Source: Alphaproteobacteria bacterium (GTDB lineage Bacteria; Pseudomonadota; Alphaproteobacteria; Caulobacterales; Parvularculaceae). Taken from it: a stretch of DNA of 64,000 bases. Below the pieces are notes generated by a model, which was given only the letters and a program-made list of their open reading frames with translations, did no database searches and was not told the origin of the DNA. Below, in pieces: positions 1-9,363 of this stretch. Within the stretch, counting starts at the first letter, position 1. Every line of letters begins with the position of its first letter. The translations under genes and the position numbers were made by a program. Location of the stretch: contig JAUIMC010000001.1 of the NCBI GenBank assembly GCA_030433215.1, positions 434,001 through 498,000 on the forward strand, written 5' to 3'.

Positions 1-1267
1 CCTTGTCCTCTTCCTCCGCGCTCGCCCTGATGCCGATGATGATTTTCATCAGGAACCAGATCACGAGGCTGACGAAGAACACGAAGACGCCGTTGGCGAG
101 GATGCCCACGCCCTGGCCGACAATGGTCGCGTCGCTGTTGCTGAGCGGCACGATGATCGTGCCCCACATGCCGCAGAAGAGGTGCGCCGGAATGGCGCCG
201 ACCACGTCGTCGATGCGGGCGTATTCGAGGATTGGCGTCGTGATGAAGATGATGACGCCGCCGACGGAGCCGATCAGCGCCGCCTGCCACACGGCCGGCA
301 TCAACGGTTCGGCGGTGATGGAGACGAGGCCGCCGATCGCGCCGTTTAAGGCCATGGAAAGGTCGATCTTCTTTTTAAGGAAGGTGCACAGCACCACGAC
401 CGTGATGACGCCGCAGGCCGCCGCCATGTTGGTGTTGACGAAGATGTTCGACACCGCGATGGAATCGTCGAGCGAGCCGAGCGCCAGCTGAGAGCCGCCG
501 TTAAAGCCGAACCAGCCGAGCCAGAGAATGAACGTCCCGAGCGTTGCGAGCGGCAGGGAAGAGCCGCGCAGGACATTGATCTGTCCGCCGGGTCCATATT
601 TGCCGCGCCGCGGTCCAAGCGCGATGGCCGCCGCAAGCGCCGCCCAGCCGCCGGTGGCGTGCACCAGGGTCGAGCCGGCGAAGTCGGAGAAACCGTAACG
701 CGCGTCAAGCCAGCCGCCGCCCCATTCCCAGGACGCCTGGATCGGATAGATAAGGCCCGTCAGGATCGCGGTGAAGATGAAGAACGGCCACAGCCGTACG
801 CGTTCCGCAATCGTGCCAGAAACGATCGACGCCGCGGTGGCGACGAAGACCATCTGGAAGAACCAGTCCGAAGACGCTGAATAGCCGGTCTCGAGCGCCG
901 CTGAATCGTCCGCCGACCATAGGGCGAGCGTGCCGATGTAACCGCCGGTTTCGACGCCGTAGATGACGTTGTAGCCGACGAGCCAGACCATCACGGTCGC
1001 GATGGCGTAAAGCGTAATGTTCTTCAGGCAGATCGTTGCGGCGTTTTTCGACCGCACAAGACCGGCTTCAAGCATGCAGAAGCCCGCCGCCATGAACATG
1101 ACGACCATGCCCATCATCAGGAATAAAAATGTGTTGAACACGAACGCCGTGTCCGGCGCCGGCGCCGTGGACGCCTCCGCTGCGGCGGGTTCTTGCGCAA
1201 ATGCTACGCCCGCAAGCATGACCGCCGCCGTCACGCCCGCGCTGATCGCTGGTTTTATTTTTGACAT
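1..1267 (-). CDS. amt: Ammonium transporter Amt (partial, C-terminus off the left edge)
   Basis: Inner-membrane channel for ammonium/ammonia. Reading down from ATG at 1267 gives 422 residues without a stop, so the gene continues past base 1. An N-terminal signal peptide ends near AFA-QE (residues 22-26), as in many Amt proteins. The pore signatures are visible: GSTLVHATGGWAAL carries the first conserved His, and IPAHLFCGMWGT carries the second. The protein is strongly hydrophobic throughout with repeated helices. A GAGGGG Shine-Dalgarno lies about 8 nt before the ATG. No glnK is seen upstream, where it often sits. Family is certain; transport direction and regulation are inferred from the family. 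Confidence 0.95.
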   Translation of the reverse strand, partial: MSKIKPAISAGVTAAVMLAGVAFAQEPAAAEASTAPAPDTAFVFNTFLFLMMGMVVMFMAAGFCMLEAGLVRSKNAATICLKNITLYAIATVMVWLVGYNVIYGVETGGYIGTLALWSADDSAALETGYSASSDWFFQMVFVATAASIVSGTIAERVRLWPFFIFTAILTGLIYPIQASWEWGGGWLDARYGFSDFAGSTLVHATGGWAALAAAIALGPRRGKYGPGGQINVLRGSSLPLATLGTFILWLGWFGFNGGSQLALGSLDDSIAVSNIFVNTNMAAACGVITVVVLCTFLKKKIDLSMALNGAIGGLVSITAEPLMPAVWQAALIGSVGGVIIFITTPILEYARIDDVVGAIPAHLFCGMWGTIIVPLSNSDATIVGQGVGILANGVFVFFVSLVIWFLMKIIIGIRASAEEEDK

Positions 1268-1635
1268 ATGTTAGCCCCTCACTTTGGATTTTCGGGCATG
1301 AGGGATCGTCCGTACAGTGACTGTTCCCCACGACCTGAAAGTCATCCGTGCGGAAATGATGCGGAAAATAATTTCGCGACGCAACATAAACGACGATGAA
1401 TTACCTATAGAGTCGCATAATTAGCAAATATATTCGAATTTTAAGCTATATTATGCCATTATTTTAGTGATAAGTTCCTTTTGGGTTTTGGGGTGTCCCG
1501 CGTTGCAACAAATCGGTTGCGGAGCGCGCTTTGCGGCGTATAGACTTTTTCGGCGCTGCTTGCTCGTTTAAGGCCGGTTTTAAAGGGCCGGACCGCCTGG
1601 GCGGGGCGCGAGGGGTTTGTCGTGAAGAGGGGCGT
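1268..1635. other. AT-rich divergent intergenic region
   Basis: A 368-bp gap between amt (minus) and the small plus-strand gene at 1636. The stretch at about 1360-1470 is clearly AT-richer than its surroundings and presumably holds both promoters. I looked for a sigma-54 GG-N10-GC promoter upstream of amt and did not find a convincing one. No gene or repeat was recognised. Confidence 0.4.
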
Positions 1636-1923
1636 ATGAATAACCAGGAAGCAGCGACGCTTCTGATGCAAGACATCGAAGCGAACATGACCTATCTGCA
1701 AATTGGCGTCCTCGCGGCGTCTTTCATGCTCGCATTGATCGGTCTGGTGCTTGCCTTGCGCGCCTATAATGTTCTCAGCGAAGCGCGCATGATCTATTGG
1801 CAGGCGGCTGTGGGCGCCGTTCCCGGCGGCAAGGACGAGGCGCGCGCCGCCCGCGCCGCGGCGATCAAGGCGGCGAGCGTCAAGAAAAAAATCAAGTCAA
1901 ACCGCGTGCGCGGCACGATCTGA
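1636..1923 (+). CDS. Small single-pass membrane protein, unknown function
   Basis: A 95-residue protein starting at ATG 1636, chosen because a GAAGAGGGG Shine-Dalgarno lies just upstream; the reading frame stays open further 5' but without such a signal. One transmembrane helix is evident at about residues 21-45 (YLQIGVLAASFMLALIGLVL), followed by an Ala/Lys/Arg-rich tail (AARAAAIKAASVKKK) that would lie in the cytoplasm. Its 3' end overlaps the convergent membrane-protein gene by 27 bp. I do not recognise the family. Confidence 0.6.
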   Translation: MNNQEAATLLMQDIEANMTYLQIGVLAASFMLALIGLVLALRAYNVLSEARMIYWQAAVGAVPGGKDEARAARAAAIKAASVKKKIKSNRVRGTI

Positions 1924-2856
1924 CGCCGCGCTGTCCGGCGCGCTCGAAGCAGGCTCGCCCAAGCCATTCGGGCGTGCCAGCCTGATGGCGAACGCCGTCA
2001 GCAGGACGTTGGTCAACAGAATATAGGTGAAATTGCTCGCGTAATATTCGGCGACCCGCAGCCATACAGTCCTGGTCGGCACGGCCAGCCAGTCCATGGC
2101 GAAGTAAAGCCATTGCAGCAGATGCGCTATCAGTAAATATCCGAGCAGCGCCGCCCCGGCGCTTTTGAGCCCCACGCCATCATTCCGCTTATTCAACAGC
2201 GCCGCCCCGAGGCCCATACAGGCCGCGCCGATCAGCATGTGGGCGCCCATGAAGACGAAATAAATCATATCCTCCGCAAGCGTATTGAATGCGCTCAAGT
2301 TAAGGGGCGTGAGCATGTCGGTGAAAGTCTGAACGCCGTAAATGCAGAAGAACAGGCCCGCTGCTTGCCGGATGGGCCGGAATTGCGCGGCCTCTCGATA
2401 GCTCGCGCCGGCGGCGACGCGAAACGCAAGCCAGCCAAAAAGCGCATAGCCGAAAATCCGCAAGACGTTGAGCGCAAACTCCGCTGACGAGTAATAGGCA
2501 AGGAAGATGTCAGAGGACTGATAGCTTTCGTAAGCCGGGTAAAGGTCGAAGCGATTGAAGAGAAAATTCGCGTGCCAGATCGACAGGTAATCTAGCGCCG
2601 TCAAGGCGACGACAATGGAAAAAAGATCGCGCCGTTCCACAAACAGATAGCGGAAGGCGCGCGCCCAGTTCGCGTAGAAAGAGCAGCGGCGGCTTGCCTG
2701 TCTATGGAGCCATGCGAATAAGCCAATACCGCGTTGGCCGGCCGCGGCTGCGTTGCGCCGCACGTCCTTGTGCATCAGCGACAGAATAAAAAGGCCGAAA
2801 AGACCGATAAGAAGCTCGCCCGACCTTCCGAGATGTTCGGAAAGGTCCGCTTCCAT
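1897..2856 (-). CDS. Multi-pass integral membrane protein, unknown function
   Basis: A 319-residue protein with about seven hydrophobic segments (for example near residues 15-27, 80-95, 125-150, 180-195, 210-230, 245-265 and 285-305) and an Ala/Ser-rich C-terminal tail. It starts 6 bp after the sdhB stop codon, so it is probably the last gene of a creD-sdhB transcript. No catalytic motif or named domain is recognised. The start ATG at 2856 is the only good one in this spacing. It is a hypothetical membrane protein; a link to respiration is suggested only by position. Confidence 0.7.
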   Translation of the reverse strand: MEADLSEHLGRSGELLIGLFGLFILSLMHKDVRRNAAAAGQRGIGLFAWLHRQASRRCSFYANWARAFRYLFVERRDLFSIVVALTALDYLSIWHANFLFNRFDLYPAYESYQSSDIFLAYYSSAEFALNVLRIFGYALFGWLAFRVAAGASYREAAQFRPIRQAAGLFFCIYGVQTFTDMLTPLNLSAFNTLAEDMIYFVFMGAHMLIGAACMGLGAALLNKRNDGVGLKSAGAALLGYLLIAHLLQWLYFAMDWLAVPTRTVWLRVAEYYASNFTYILLTNVLLTAFAIRLARPNGLGEPASSAPDSAASDRAAHAV

Positions 2857-2862
2857 TGCGCC

Positions 2863-3687
2863 CTAGTCCGCTTTCTGCGCGGCGCTCTGGCCGTCCGGAC
2901 GGTTCACCATCATCTTCTTGATCTCGGCGATGGCTTTCGCCGGATTCAAATGTTTCGGGCAGACCTGTGCGCAGTTCATGATGGTGTGGCAGCGATAGAG
3001 CTTGAACTCGTCCTCGAGCTTGTCGAGGCGCTCATTATCGAGCTGATCGCGGCTGTCGGCGAGCCAGCGATAGGCCTGCAACAGTGCGGCCGGCCCGAGA
3101 TATTCGTTCTTGCCGTCATTATCGCCGTTCCACCAGTAGGACGGGCAGGAGGTCGAGCAGCAGGCGCAGAGAATGCACTCGTAAAGCCCGTCGAGTTTCG
3201 CGCGCTCTTCGGGCGACTGGCGCCATTCGGTTTCGGGTTCGTCCGCCTTCGCCTGTAGGTAAGGCTCGATATAGGCGTGCTGTTCGTAGAACTTGCTGAG
3301 ATCGGTGACGAGGTCCTTGACCACCGGCTGGTGCGGCAGCGGATAGACATGCACGTCGCCGTCGCCGCATTCGTCCATGCCCTTGGTGCAGGCGAGCGTG
3401 TTGGCGCCGTTGATATTCATGGCGCAGGACCCGCACACGCCCTCGCGGCAGGAGCGGCGGAAGGCGAGCGTCGCGTCGGTTTCGTTTTTGATGGCGATCA
3501 GCGCGTCGAGCACCATGGAGACGTTGGCGACGTCCACCTCATAGCTGTCGACGCGCGGATTGTCGGGGCTGTCGGGGTCGTAGCGATAGACATGGAAGGT
3601 GCGGACTTTCTCCGCGCCTTCCTTCGCCTTGAAGGTCTTGCCGTTCTTGTTGACTTTCGAATTCTTCGGCAGCGTCAGTTGAACCAT
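2863..3687 (-). CDS. sdhB: Succinate dehydrogenase iron-sulfur subunit
   Basis: SdhB carries electrons from the SdhA flavin to ubiquinone in respiratory complex II. The 274-residue form starting at ATG 3687 ([10 protein letters not shown]) matches the family's usual start and has AAAGG upstream; the longer frame to 3768 lacks support. The [2Fe-2S] ligands are Cys80, 85, 88 and 100 (CREGVCGSC), the [4Fe-4S] motif begins CILCACC at 171-177 and the [3Fe-4S] set includes Cys181, 233 and 239, with Cys243 closing the [4Fe-4S] site. It lies 7 bp after creD and about 8 kb from sdhCDA, an unusual separation. Function is secure. Confidence 0.97.
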   Translation of the reverse strand: MVQLTLPKNSKVNKNGKTFKAKEGAEKVRTFHVYRYDPDSPDNPRVDSYEVDVANVSMVLDALIAIKNETDATLAFRRSCREGVCGSCAMNINGANTLACTKGMDECGDGDVHVYPLPHQPVVKDLVTDLSKFYEQHAYIEPYLQAKADEPETEWRQSPEERAKLDGLYECILCACCSTSCPSYWWNGDNDGKNEYLGPAALLQAYRWLADSRDQLDNERLDKLEDEFKLYRCHTIMNCAQVCPKHLNPAKAIAEIKKMMVNRPDGQSAAQKAD

Positions 3688-3694
3688 CGAGCCT

Positions 3695-5089
3695 TTAGAC
3701 CTCATCTTCGCGCGGTCGACCTTGCGCTTCGCCGCGTCCGCCATACCAATCGAGCCTGCGCGTGACATACATGGTCAGCGCGATTGCGCCAAATGCCGTC
3801 ACCGAGCCAATCATGAGGGCGTAATCCTCTGATTTCATGAGGAGATATATCAGCCCGTAGGCGGCTGAAAAGGCCACGAAGGCGATTATCCCGCGTAACA
3901 GGCTGTGAAACACGGTCGCAGCATAGACGCCGGAGAGGCCCACCGTCGCCGTCGCGGCGCCCGCAAAGGCCGCCTCGAAGCCGATATGCTCGGAAAAGGC
4001 CAGCACCAGGAGGTAGAAGATCACCTGGGCGAGGCCGAGCAGGATATATTGCGCCGGGTGGGCCCGGGCCCCGGTCGTCGCCTCGAACAGGAAGAAGGTG
4101 AGAAAGACGATCCCGAGGAACATCAGGGCGTATTTCAGGGCCCGGTTGACGCTCTGATAGGGGCTCGCCGCGTCGATGAAGCGGACCCCGAAGGTCTTGC
4201 CCGCATCGAGGCGGGACAGGCCCTCATCCACCGGAAAGCTGCGGGGCAGGGAGCGCGCCAGATAGGGGATGCGCCATTCCGCCGTGAAGCCCTCCGCGCC
4301 GATCTCGCGGGCGTCGGGCAGATAGGCGCCCTGAAAACTGGGGTCGGGCCAGTTCGCTTTCATGGAAACGCTGGTCTCTTCCCCGGCCGGGGCGAAGAAC
4401 AGGGCGCCGCCGCCCGACAGGGGCAGGGAGAGCCGGAAGGCGAAGGGCTTTTGCGGGTCGGCGATGGGGAAGGGCGCGCTGATGCCCGGTGCGTCGATGA
4501 CGTGATCGCTTCTGGCGCGGCCGAGGGCCGAGAGATTGACCCCGGGCTCGAAGGTCGCCTCGCGCCGCTTGCCGTCGACATAAAGACGGGGCGTGTCGCG
4601 CACGCCCTTCAGCGCGGCGTTGGCGGCGAACTTGACCACGATCGCCGCGCGCTCCCACTGGATCTCCTTGATGTCGCTGCGCAGTTGCGGCGGGGTTAGC
4701 GGCCCGAAGGAGCCTTCGGCGACGATGTCCGCGTCATATATTGTCGCTTCATAGATGGAGCGCCGGCGCTGTGACGCCTTGACGTCGGCGTCGATCTTCA
4801 ACGCGCTCGGGGTGAACACGAAATAGGTGCTTTCAAGGATCGGCTCGCCCGTCTTCTTGTTCTTGCCGGTCTCGACCAGCGCCGGAGCGATGATCACCGG
4901 GCCGCTGACGGTCTGTTCGCCGCCTTTGAGGCCGTAGATTTCCTCGCGCACGCTGTCGGCCCGGGTCGAGCGTTCGAAAACCAGCCCGTGGACGAGCATG
5001 GCGGGTATCCACAGCATGAAGGCGAGCGCCCCCACCAGAATGAGTTTCAGGCCGAGCGAGCGCTGGCGCGGCTCCATCTTGATTTCCAC
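3695..5089 (-). CDS. creD: CreD-like inner-membrane protein
   Basis: A 464-residue protein of CreD length and layout: one N-terminal transmembrane helix (about residues 13-35, [19 protein letters not shown]), a large extracytoplasmic domain beginning with the typical [19 protein letters not shown] segment, and a C-terminal cluster of about five helices (from residue 325). In E. coli, CreD belongs to the CreBC regulon and affects envelope integrity and beta-lactam/colicin tolerance; the biochemical activity is unknown. A GTG start at 5089 is preferred because AGGGGA precedes it; ATG 5077 is the alternative. No creBC genes are nearby, and sdhB follows after 7 bp. Confidence 0.85.
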   Translation of the reverse strand: MEIKMEPRQRSLGLKLILVGALAFMLWIPAMLVHGLVFERSTRADSVREEIYGLKGGEQTVSGPVIIAPALVETGKNKKTGEPILESTYFVFTPSALKIDADVKASQRRRSIYEATIYDADIVAEGSFGPLTPPQLRSDIKEIQWERAAIVVKFAANAALKGVRDTPRLYVDGKRREATFEPGVNLSALGRARSDHVIDAPGISAPFPIADPQKPFAFRLSLPLSGGGALFFAPAGEETSVSMKANWPDPSFQGAYLPDAREIGAEGFTAEWRIPYLARSLPRSFPVDEGLSRLDAGKTFGVRFIDAASPYQSVNRALKYALMFLGIVFLTFFLFEATTGARAHPAQYILLGLAQVIFYLLVLAFSEHIGFEAAFAGAATATVGLSGVYAATVFHSLLRGIIAFVAFSAAYGLIYLLMKSEDYALMIGSVTAFGAIALTMYVTRRLDWYGGRGEAQGRPREDEV

Positions 5090-5353
5090 GAAAGTATCCC
5101 CTGTCGAAAATCGCCGCCGGCCCGGATCGCGAGCATAGGGCCGAGCGTGGCGCCGCCATGGCGCGAAAGCGGGTTTTGCATGGATTGATTGGCGCGATTA
5201 TGGGGCGGGGCGCGTCCGCCAGGGGCCGGCCGGGGGCGTCAACAGGGACTTCGGGACCCGGAACGGATGTGTGCTTTCAGGTGTTAAGAGACGCTGAGAA
5301 GAGGAGTATGCCCGGCCTGTATCTGGACGGGGCTGGCGGCGTATAACAGGCTT

Positions 5354-6676
5354 ATGAATGATGAAGTGAATTCCCGGCTGGCGCGCGGGCGGGTGATCGT
5401 CACCTATGGCCGCTCGCTCATGTCCCTCGCCATTGCCCGCTCATTGCATGAGCGCGGCGTTGAGATCATCGGCTGCGACGATGTAGGGATGACGGCGCTG
5501 TCCTTCTCCAAGAATATCAGCGGCTATTTCACCCATCCCGTGCGCGAGGACGAGCCCGAAGCCTTTCTCGACAAGATGATCGAGAAGGCGAAGGAGCATC
5601 AGCCCGAAGACGGCCGGCCCTATGTTCTGATGCCGGCTTTCGAGGGCATGCGGTTTTTCTCCGAGCACCGCGACCGCTTCGAGGGGATCATCGACATCGC
5701 CGCGCCGGATTTCGCCGCCATCGACCGCGTCGATCCGAAGGACCATCTCGTTCCCTGGGCGGCCGAACAGAACCTGCCCGCGCCGCAGACCATCAAGGTG
5801 ACCTCGGAAGAAGAAGTGCGCGAGGCGGCGGAGAAAGTCCGCTTCCCGGTGATGCTGAAAGCCCCCGACAAGGTCGGCGGGCGCGGCGTCACCAAGGCGG
5901 AGAGCGCCGATGAACTCATGGCGCAGTTCAAGAAGCTCACCGGCGACCGCGCTCTCGTTCAGGAATTTCTCGAAGGCGTCGATTACTGCCACACGGTGAT
6001 TTTCGAAAACGGCGTTTTGAAAGGCTCCATGGCCTACAAGAATCTGCGCCAGTGGCCGCGCACGTCCGGCGCCGGGGTAATGCGCGAGACCGTGGACGAC
6101 GCGCCTTTCGTCGAAAGCTCGAAGAAACTCTTAGGCCTCCTCGGCTGGAACGGGATCGCGGAAATCGACTATCGCTGGACCGAGAAAGAAGGCGACGAGG
6201 CGCGTCTCATCGAGGTCAATCCACGCTTCTGGGCGGGGCTTTATCATTCCATCGCGTCGGGGGTGGATTTTCCCTGGATGCTTTACGAACTCACGGTGAC
6301 GGGCAGCGTGCTTTCCACTTACGAGCAGCGCGTCGGCGAAAAAACCCGCATTCCGGGCGTTGCGATGCTCTCCGCCGTTAACGACATCGCCCATTCCGAA
6401 ACCCATTTCACAAGGCTGAGCGAAGCCTGGCGCGATGCGGGCGAAAGCCTGAAAGAGGGGCGTATCGGCGAGGCGGTGAAGCGCTTTGCGAAAAATGTCG
6501 GCGAGGTGATCGACCGCGACGACATCGCGTTCGAGCTTTTCCAGGCGGTGTACGAGATCCGCGGCGCCAAGGGCGAATTATCCTTCAAGGAAGACCGCAT
6601 GGCCAATCTCGGCTTTCTCTATGTGGTAAGCTCGCTTGTGCGCCACGGGGAGCTGCCCCCGGAAATGAAGCATTGA
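5354..6676 (+). CDS. ATP-grasp ligase family protein
   Basis: A 440-residue protein with an N-terminal Rossmann-like preATP-grasp region (VIVTYGRSLMSLAIARSLHERG, in which short motifs only are diagnostic) followed by a carbamoyl-phosphate-synthetase-type ATP-grasp fold at about residues 120-310: PVMLKAPDKVGGRGV is the flexible phosphate loop region, LVQEFLEG the adenine edge, and LIEVNPRFWAG the metal-binding Glu/Asn strand. Such enzymes ligate a carboxylate to an amine or thiol through an acyl phosphate. The substrate is unknown. The next genes encode a gamma-glutamyl-type amidohydrolase and a spermidine-dehydrogenase-like protein, so a gamma-glutamyl-amine ligase role is possible but is only inference. 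Confidence 0.85.
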   Translation: MNDEVNSRLARGRVIVTYGRSLMSLAIARSLHERGVEIIGCDDVGMTALSFSKNISGYFTHPVREDEPEAFLDKMIEKAKEHQPEDGRPYVLMPAFEGMRFFSEHRDRFEGIIDIAAPDFAAIDRVDPKDHLVPWAAEQNLPAPQTIKVTSEEEVREAAEKVRFPVMLKAPDKVGGRGVTKAESADELMAQFKKLTGDRALVQEFLEGVDYCHTVIFENGVLKGSMAYKNLRQWPRTSGAGVMRETVDDAPFVESSKKLLGLLGWNGIAEIDYRWTEKEGDEARLIEVNPRFWAGLYHSIASGVDFPWMLYELTVTGSVLSTYEQRVGEKTRIPGVAMLSAVNDIAHSETHFTRLSEAWRDAGESLKEGRIGEAVKRFAKNVGEVIDRDDIAFELFQAVYEIRGAKGELSFKEDRMANLGFLYVVSSLVRHGELPPEMKH

Positions 6677-6700
6677 CGGGTAAGACGTAACTATATCGGC

Positions 6701-7477
6701 ATGACGGACAAACCGGTTATTGGCATCACCAAACCGACCCATGGCGATTTTTTCGCCTATGGGGCGATCTGGCTGGCGGTGCGCCGCGCCGGCGGCGAGC
6801 CCCTGCGGCTGACGGCGCGGCATCCGCATACGGATAAATGGATTTCCGGCCTGGTGCTGGGCGGCGGCGCCGACGTCTATCCCGAGCTTTACGAAGGCCA
6901 GCCGAACCCGCAAGGGAATTACGACCGCGACCGCGACCGCATGGAGCGGTTCTGGGCCCATCGCGCCAGGGACGAACGCCTGCCGGTGCTCGGGATCTGC
7001 CGCGGCGCACAGCTTTTGAACGTCGTCAATGGCGGCACCTTGCATGGCGATATCGGCAGCGCCTTTCCGGAGATGGATTACCCGAGCTCGCTCCCCGGCC
7101 ACATCTTCTACCGCAAGAAAATCCACATAGAGGACGGCTCGCTCCTGCGCCGGATCATCGGCGATGAAACCCGCAAGGTGAACTCGATCCATAAACAGGC
7201 GGTGGAGACGGTGGGCGAGGGGCTCGTCGTGACGGCGCGCGAAGACAACGGCCTCATCCAGGCCATCGAGGACCAGAGCTGCGATTTCTATCTCGGCGTT
7301 CAGTTCCATCCGGAATTCCTCACCTATCGCAAGGGCGACATGCGCATTTTCGAAGCGCTGGTGGAGGCCGCGCGCGAGCGCGACAAGGCGCGCAAGGAAG
7401 CCATCGGCGACGCGCCGCCGCCGCGCTACAACCCGCGCCAGTTTATTGACGAAGCGCCTGAATTAAGCTCCGATTGA
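6701..7477 (+). CDS. Class I glutamine amidotransferase-like hydrolase (peptidase C26, PuuD-like)
   Basis: A 258-residue enzyme of the gamma-glutamyl-gamma-aminobutyrate hydrolase family. The nucleophile elbow GICRGAQ places Cys100, and the His-Glu pair of the triad is H203/E205 in QFHPEF; LGGGADVYP (52-60) is the family oxyanion strand. PuuD cleaves gamma-glutamyl-GABA in the gamma-glutamylated putrescine pathway. The gene starts 24 bp after the ATP-grasp gene and is followed by the flavoprotein 23 bp later, so the three probably form an operon. The exact gamma-glutamyl substrate cannot be read from the sequence. Confidence 0.88.
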   Translation: MTDKPVIGITKPTHGDFFAYGAIWLAVRRAGGEPLRLTARHPHTDKWISGLVLGGGADVYPELYEGQPNPQGNYDRDRDRMERFWAHRARDERLPVLGICRGAQLLNVVNGGTLHGDIGSAFPEMDYPSSLPGHIFYRKKIHIEDGSLLRRIIGDETRKVNSIHKQAVETVGEGLVVTAREDNGLIQAIEDQSCDFYLGVQFHPEFLTYRKGDMRIFEALVEAARERDKARKEAIGDAPPPRYNPRQFIDEAPELSSD

Positions 7478-7500
7478 CGCCTCTCGCCCGGAGCGCGCCC

Positions 7501-9363
7501 ATGAAACGCCTGTCTTCGATCACCCGCCGTGATTTTCTCGGCGGCGTCAGCCTGCCCGTCATCGCAGGGCTTGCGCCCTCTGCCCTTCTGGGCTGCGCCA
7601 AGGCTGACGACGGCGATTACCCGCCGGCCCTGACGGGGATGCGCGGCGCCCATGCGGGGTCATTCGAGACCGCCCATGCGCTGGCCTGGGACGGCGAGAC
7701 CTGGTCGCGCCCGGAAACGCAGACCGACGAGGACTACGATCTCATCGTCGTCGGGGCCGGCATATCGGGCCTTTCCGCCGCCTATTTCTGGAAGCAGCGC
7801 GCGGGCGCGAATGCGCGCATCCTCCTTCTCGACAATCACGACGATTTCGGCGGTCACGCCAAGCGCAACGAGTTCGACGTCGGCGGCGAAAAGCTGATCG
7901 GCTATGGCGGCAGCCAGTCGCTCGACGGGCCGAGCCAGTGGTCGAAGACGGCCCGCGATCTGGTCAGGGAGATCGGCGTCGATCTGGAAAAATTCTACGA
8001 TTATTTCGACCGCGATTTTTACGCCCGGCGCGAGATGGGCCGCGGCGTTTATCTCGACAAGGCCCATTACGGCGACGATGTTCTGATCGACGAGCCCTAC
8101 GGGCTCTGGGGCGACGCGCCGTCAAAGACGCGCGCGATGGACGCCATCGCCGCTATTCCGTGGCCGGAGGACCAGCGCGAAAAATTCGCGGAGTTGGTGT
8201 TCGCCGGCAAGGATTATCTCCAGGGCAAAAGCGTTTCCGAAAAGATCGATCACTTAAGGCGCATCAGCTATGAGCGCTTTCTTCTCGATCATGCGGGCGC
8301 CGGCGAGGAGATTGCGGTTCTCCTGCGCCGTTCCATCACCGGCCTTTGGGGCGTCGGCTGGGACGCTTTGTCGGCGCTGGAAGGCGCGCGGCTCGCCATG
8401 CCGGGAACGGCGGGGCTTGGTCTCGGCGACGCCATTCCCGCGCCTTACGACAATGAAGATCCTTACATCTTCCATTTCCCTGACGGCAATGCCGCGGTCG
8501 CGCGGCTGCTCATGCGCGCCTTGAGGCCCGACGTTGTGCCCGGCGAGACCATGGAGGACGAGGTCGGCGCGCGCGCCAATTACGACCGGCTCGATGCCGA
8601 CGATGCATCCGTGCGCGTGCGTCTCAACGCGACCGTGGTGAAGGCGGAGAACGCCGGCGAGGGCGCGGAGGTGACCTATGTGAAAGGCGGCGAGGCGTTC
8701 CGCGTGCGCGGCCGGAACGTCGTTCTCGCCTGTTACCTGCACATGCTGCCCCATATCTGTCCGGAGATGGACGCGGTGCAGCGCGAGGCGGGCGAGGCGC
8801 TGGTGAAGATCCCGCTCGTTTACACCAATGTCGCCCTGCGCAACTGGCGTGCCTTTGAAAAGGCCGGCTATCACCGGTTCTATTCGCCCCATGGGCTGTT
8901 TGAATCGATTTCGCTCGATTTTCCGGTGAGCATGGGCGGCGTCGCGTTCTCGCCCGCGCCGGACAGGCCGGTGATCGCGCATCTTCAATATGTTCCGGCG
9001 GAGCCTGGCCTGACGGAGCGCGAGCAGCATCGGGCGGGCCGCGCGAAACTCTATCAGATGTCCTTCGAGGATTTCGAAACCGCGATTGTCGATCAGATGA
9101 CGGGGATGCTCGGGCCCTACGGCTTCGACGCCGAACGCGACATCGCGGCGATCACCGTCAACCGCTGGCCGCACGGCTATGCCTACGAATATAACGAGCT
9201 TTACGATCCGTGGACCTGGAGCCCGGAATACGGGCCCCACATGACGGCGCGCAAACCTATCGGGCGCATGGCAATCGCCAATTCGGATTCAAGCGCGCTC
9301 GCCTATGTGCAGGGCGCCATCGACGCCGCCGACCGCGCCGTGAACGAGCTTCTCGCTCTATAG
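7501..9363 (+). CDS. Spermidine dehydrogenase-like FAD oxidoreductase, Tat-exported
   Basis: A 620-residue flavoprotein of the SpdH family. The start ATG 7501 gives a twin-arginine signal (RRDFLGG, residues 9-15) ending in LLGC (29-32), which could be a Tat lipoprotein lipobox. The SpdH-like opening YPPALTGMRGAHAGSFETAH is followed by the FAD GAGISG motif (85-90) and DNHDDFGGHAKRNEF. SpdH oxidises spermidine in the periplasm to 1,3-diaminopropane and an aldehyde. Placement behind ATP-grasp and PuuD-like genes supports a polyamine role. Its 3' end overlaps the convergent crotonase gene by 6 bp. Family is confident, substrate moderate. Confidence 0.85.
   Translation: MKRLSSITRRDFLGGVSLPVIAGLAPSALLGCAKADDGDYPPALTGMRGAHAGSFETAHALAWDGETWSRPETQTDEDYDLIVVGAGISGLSAAYFWKQRAGANARILLLDNHDDFGGHAKRNEFDVGGEKLIGYGGSQSLDGPSQWSKTARDLVREIGVDLEKFYDYFDRDFYARREMGRGVYLDKAHYGDDVLIDEPYGLWGDAPSKTRAMDAIAAIPWPEDQREKFAELVFAGKDYLQGKSVSEKIDHLRRISYERFLLDHAGAGEEIAVLLRRSITGLWGVGWDALSALEGARLAMPGTAGLGLGDAIPAPYDNEDPYIFHFPDGNAAVARLLMRALRPDVVPGETMEDEVGARANYDRLDADDASVRVRLNATVVKAENAGEGAEVTYVKGGEAFRVRGRNVVLACYLHMLPHICPEMDAVQREAGEALVKIPLVYTNVALRNWRAFEKAGYHRFYSPHGLFESISLDFPVSMGGVAFSPAPDRPVIAHLQYVPAEPGLTEREQHRAGRAKLYQMSFEDFETAIVDQMTGMLGPYGFDAERDIAAITVNRWPHGYAYEYNELYDPWTWSPEYGPHMTARKPIGRMAIANSDSSALAYVQGAIDAADRAVNELLAL

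Noticed and set aside
1268-1450. Sigma-54 promoter upstream of amt
   Set aside because: No GG-N10-GC pattern with acceptable flanks was found.
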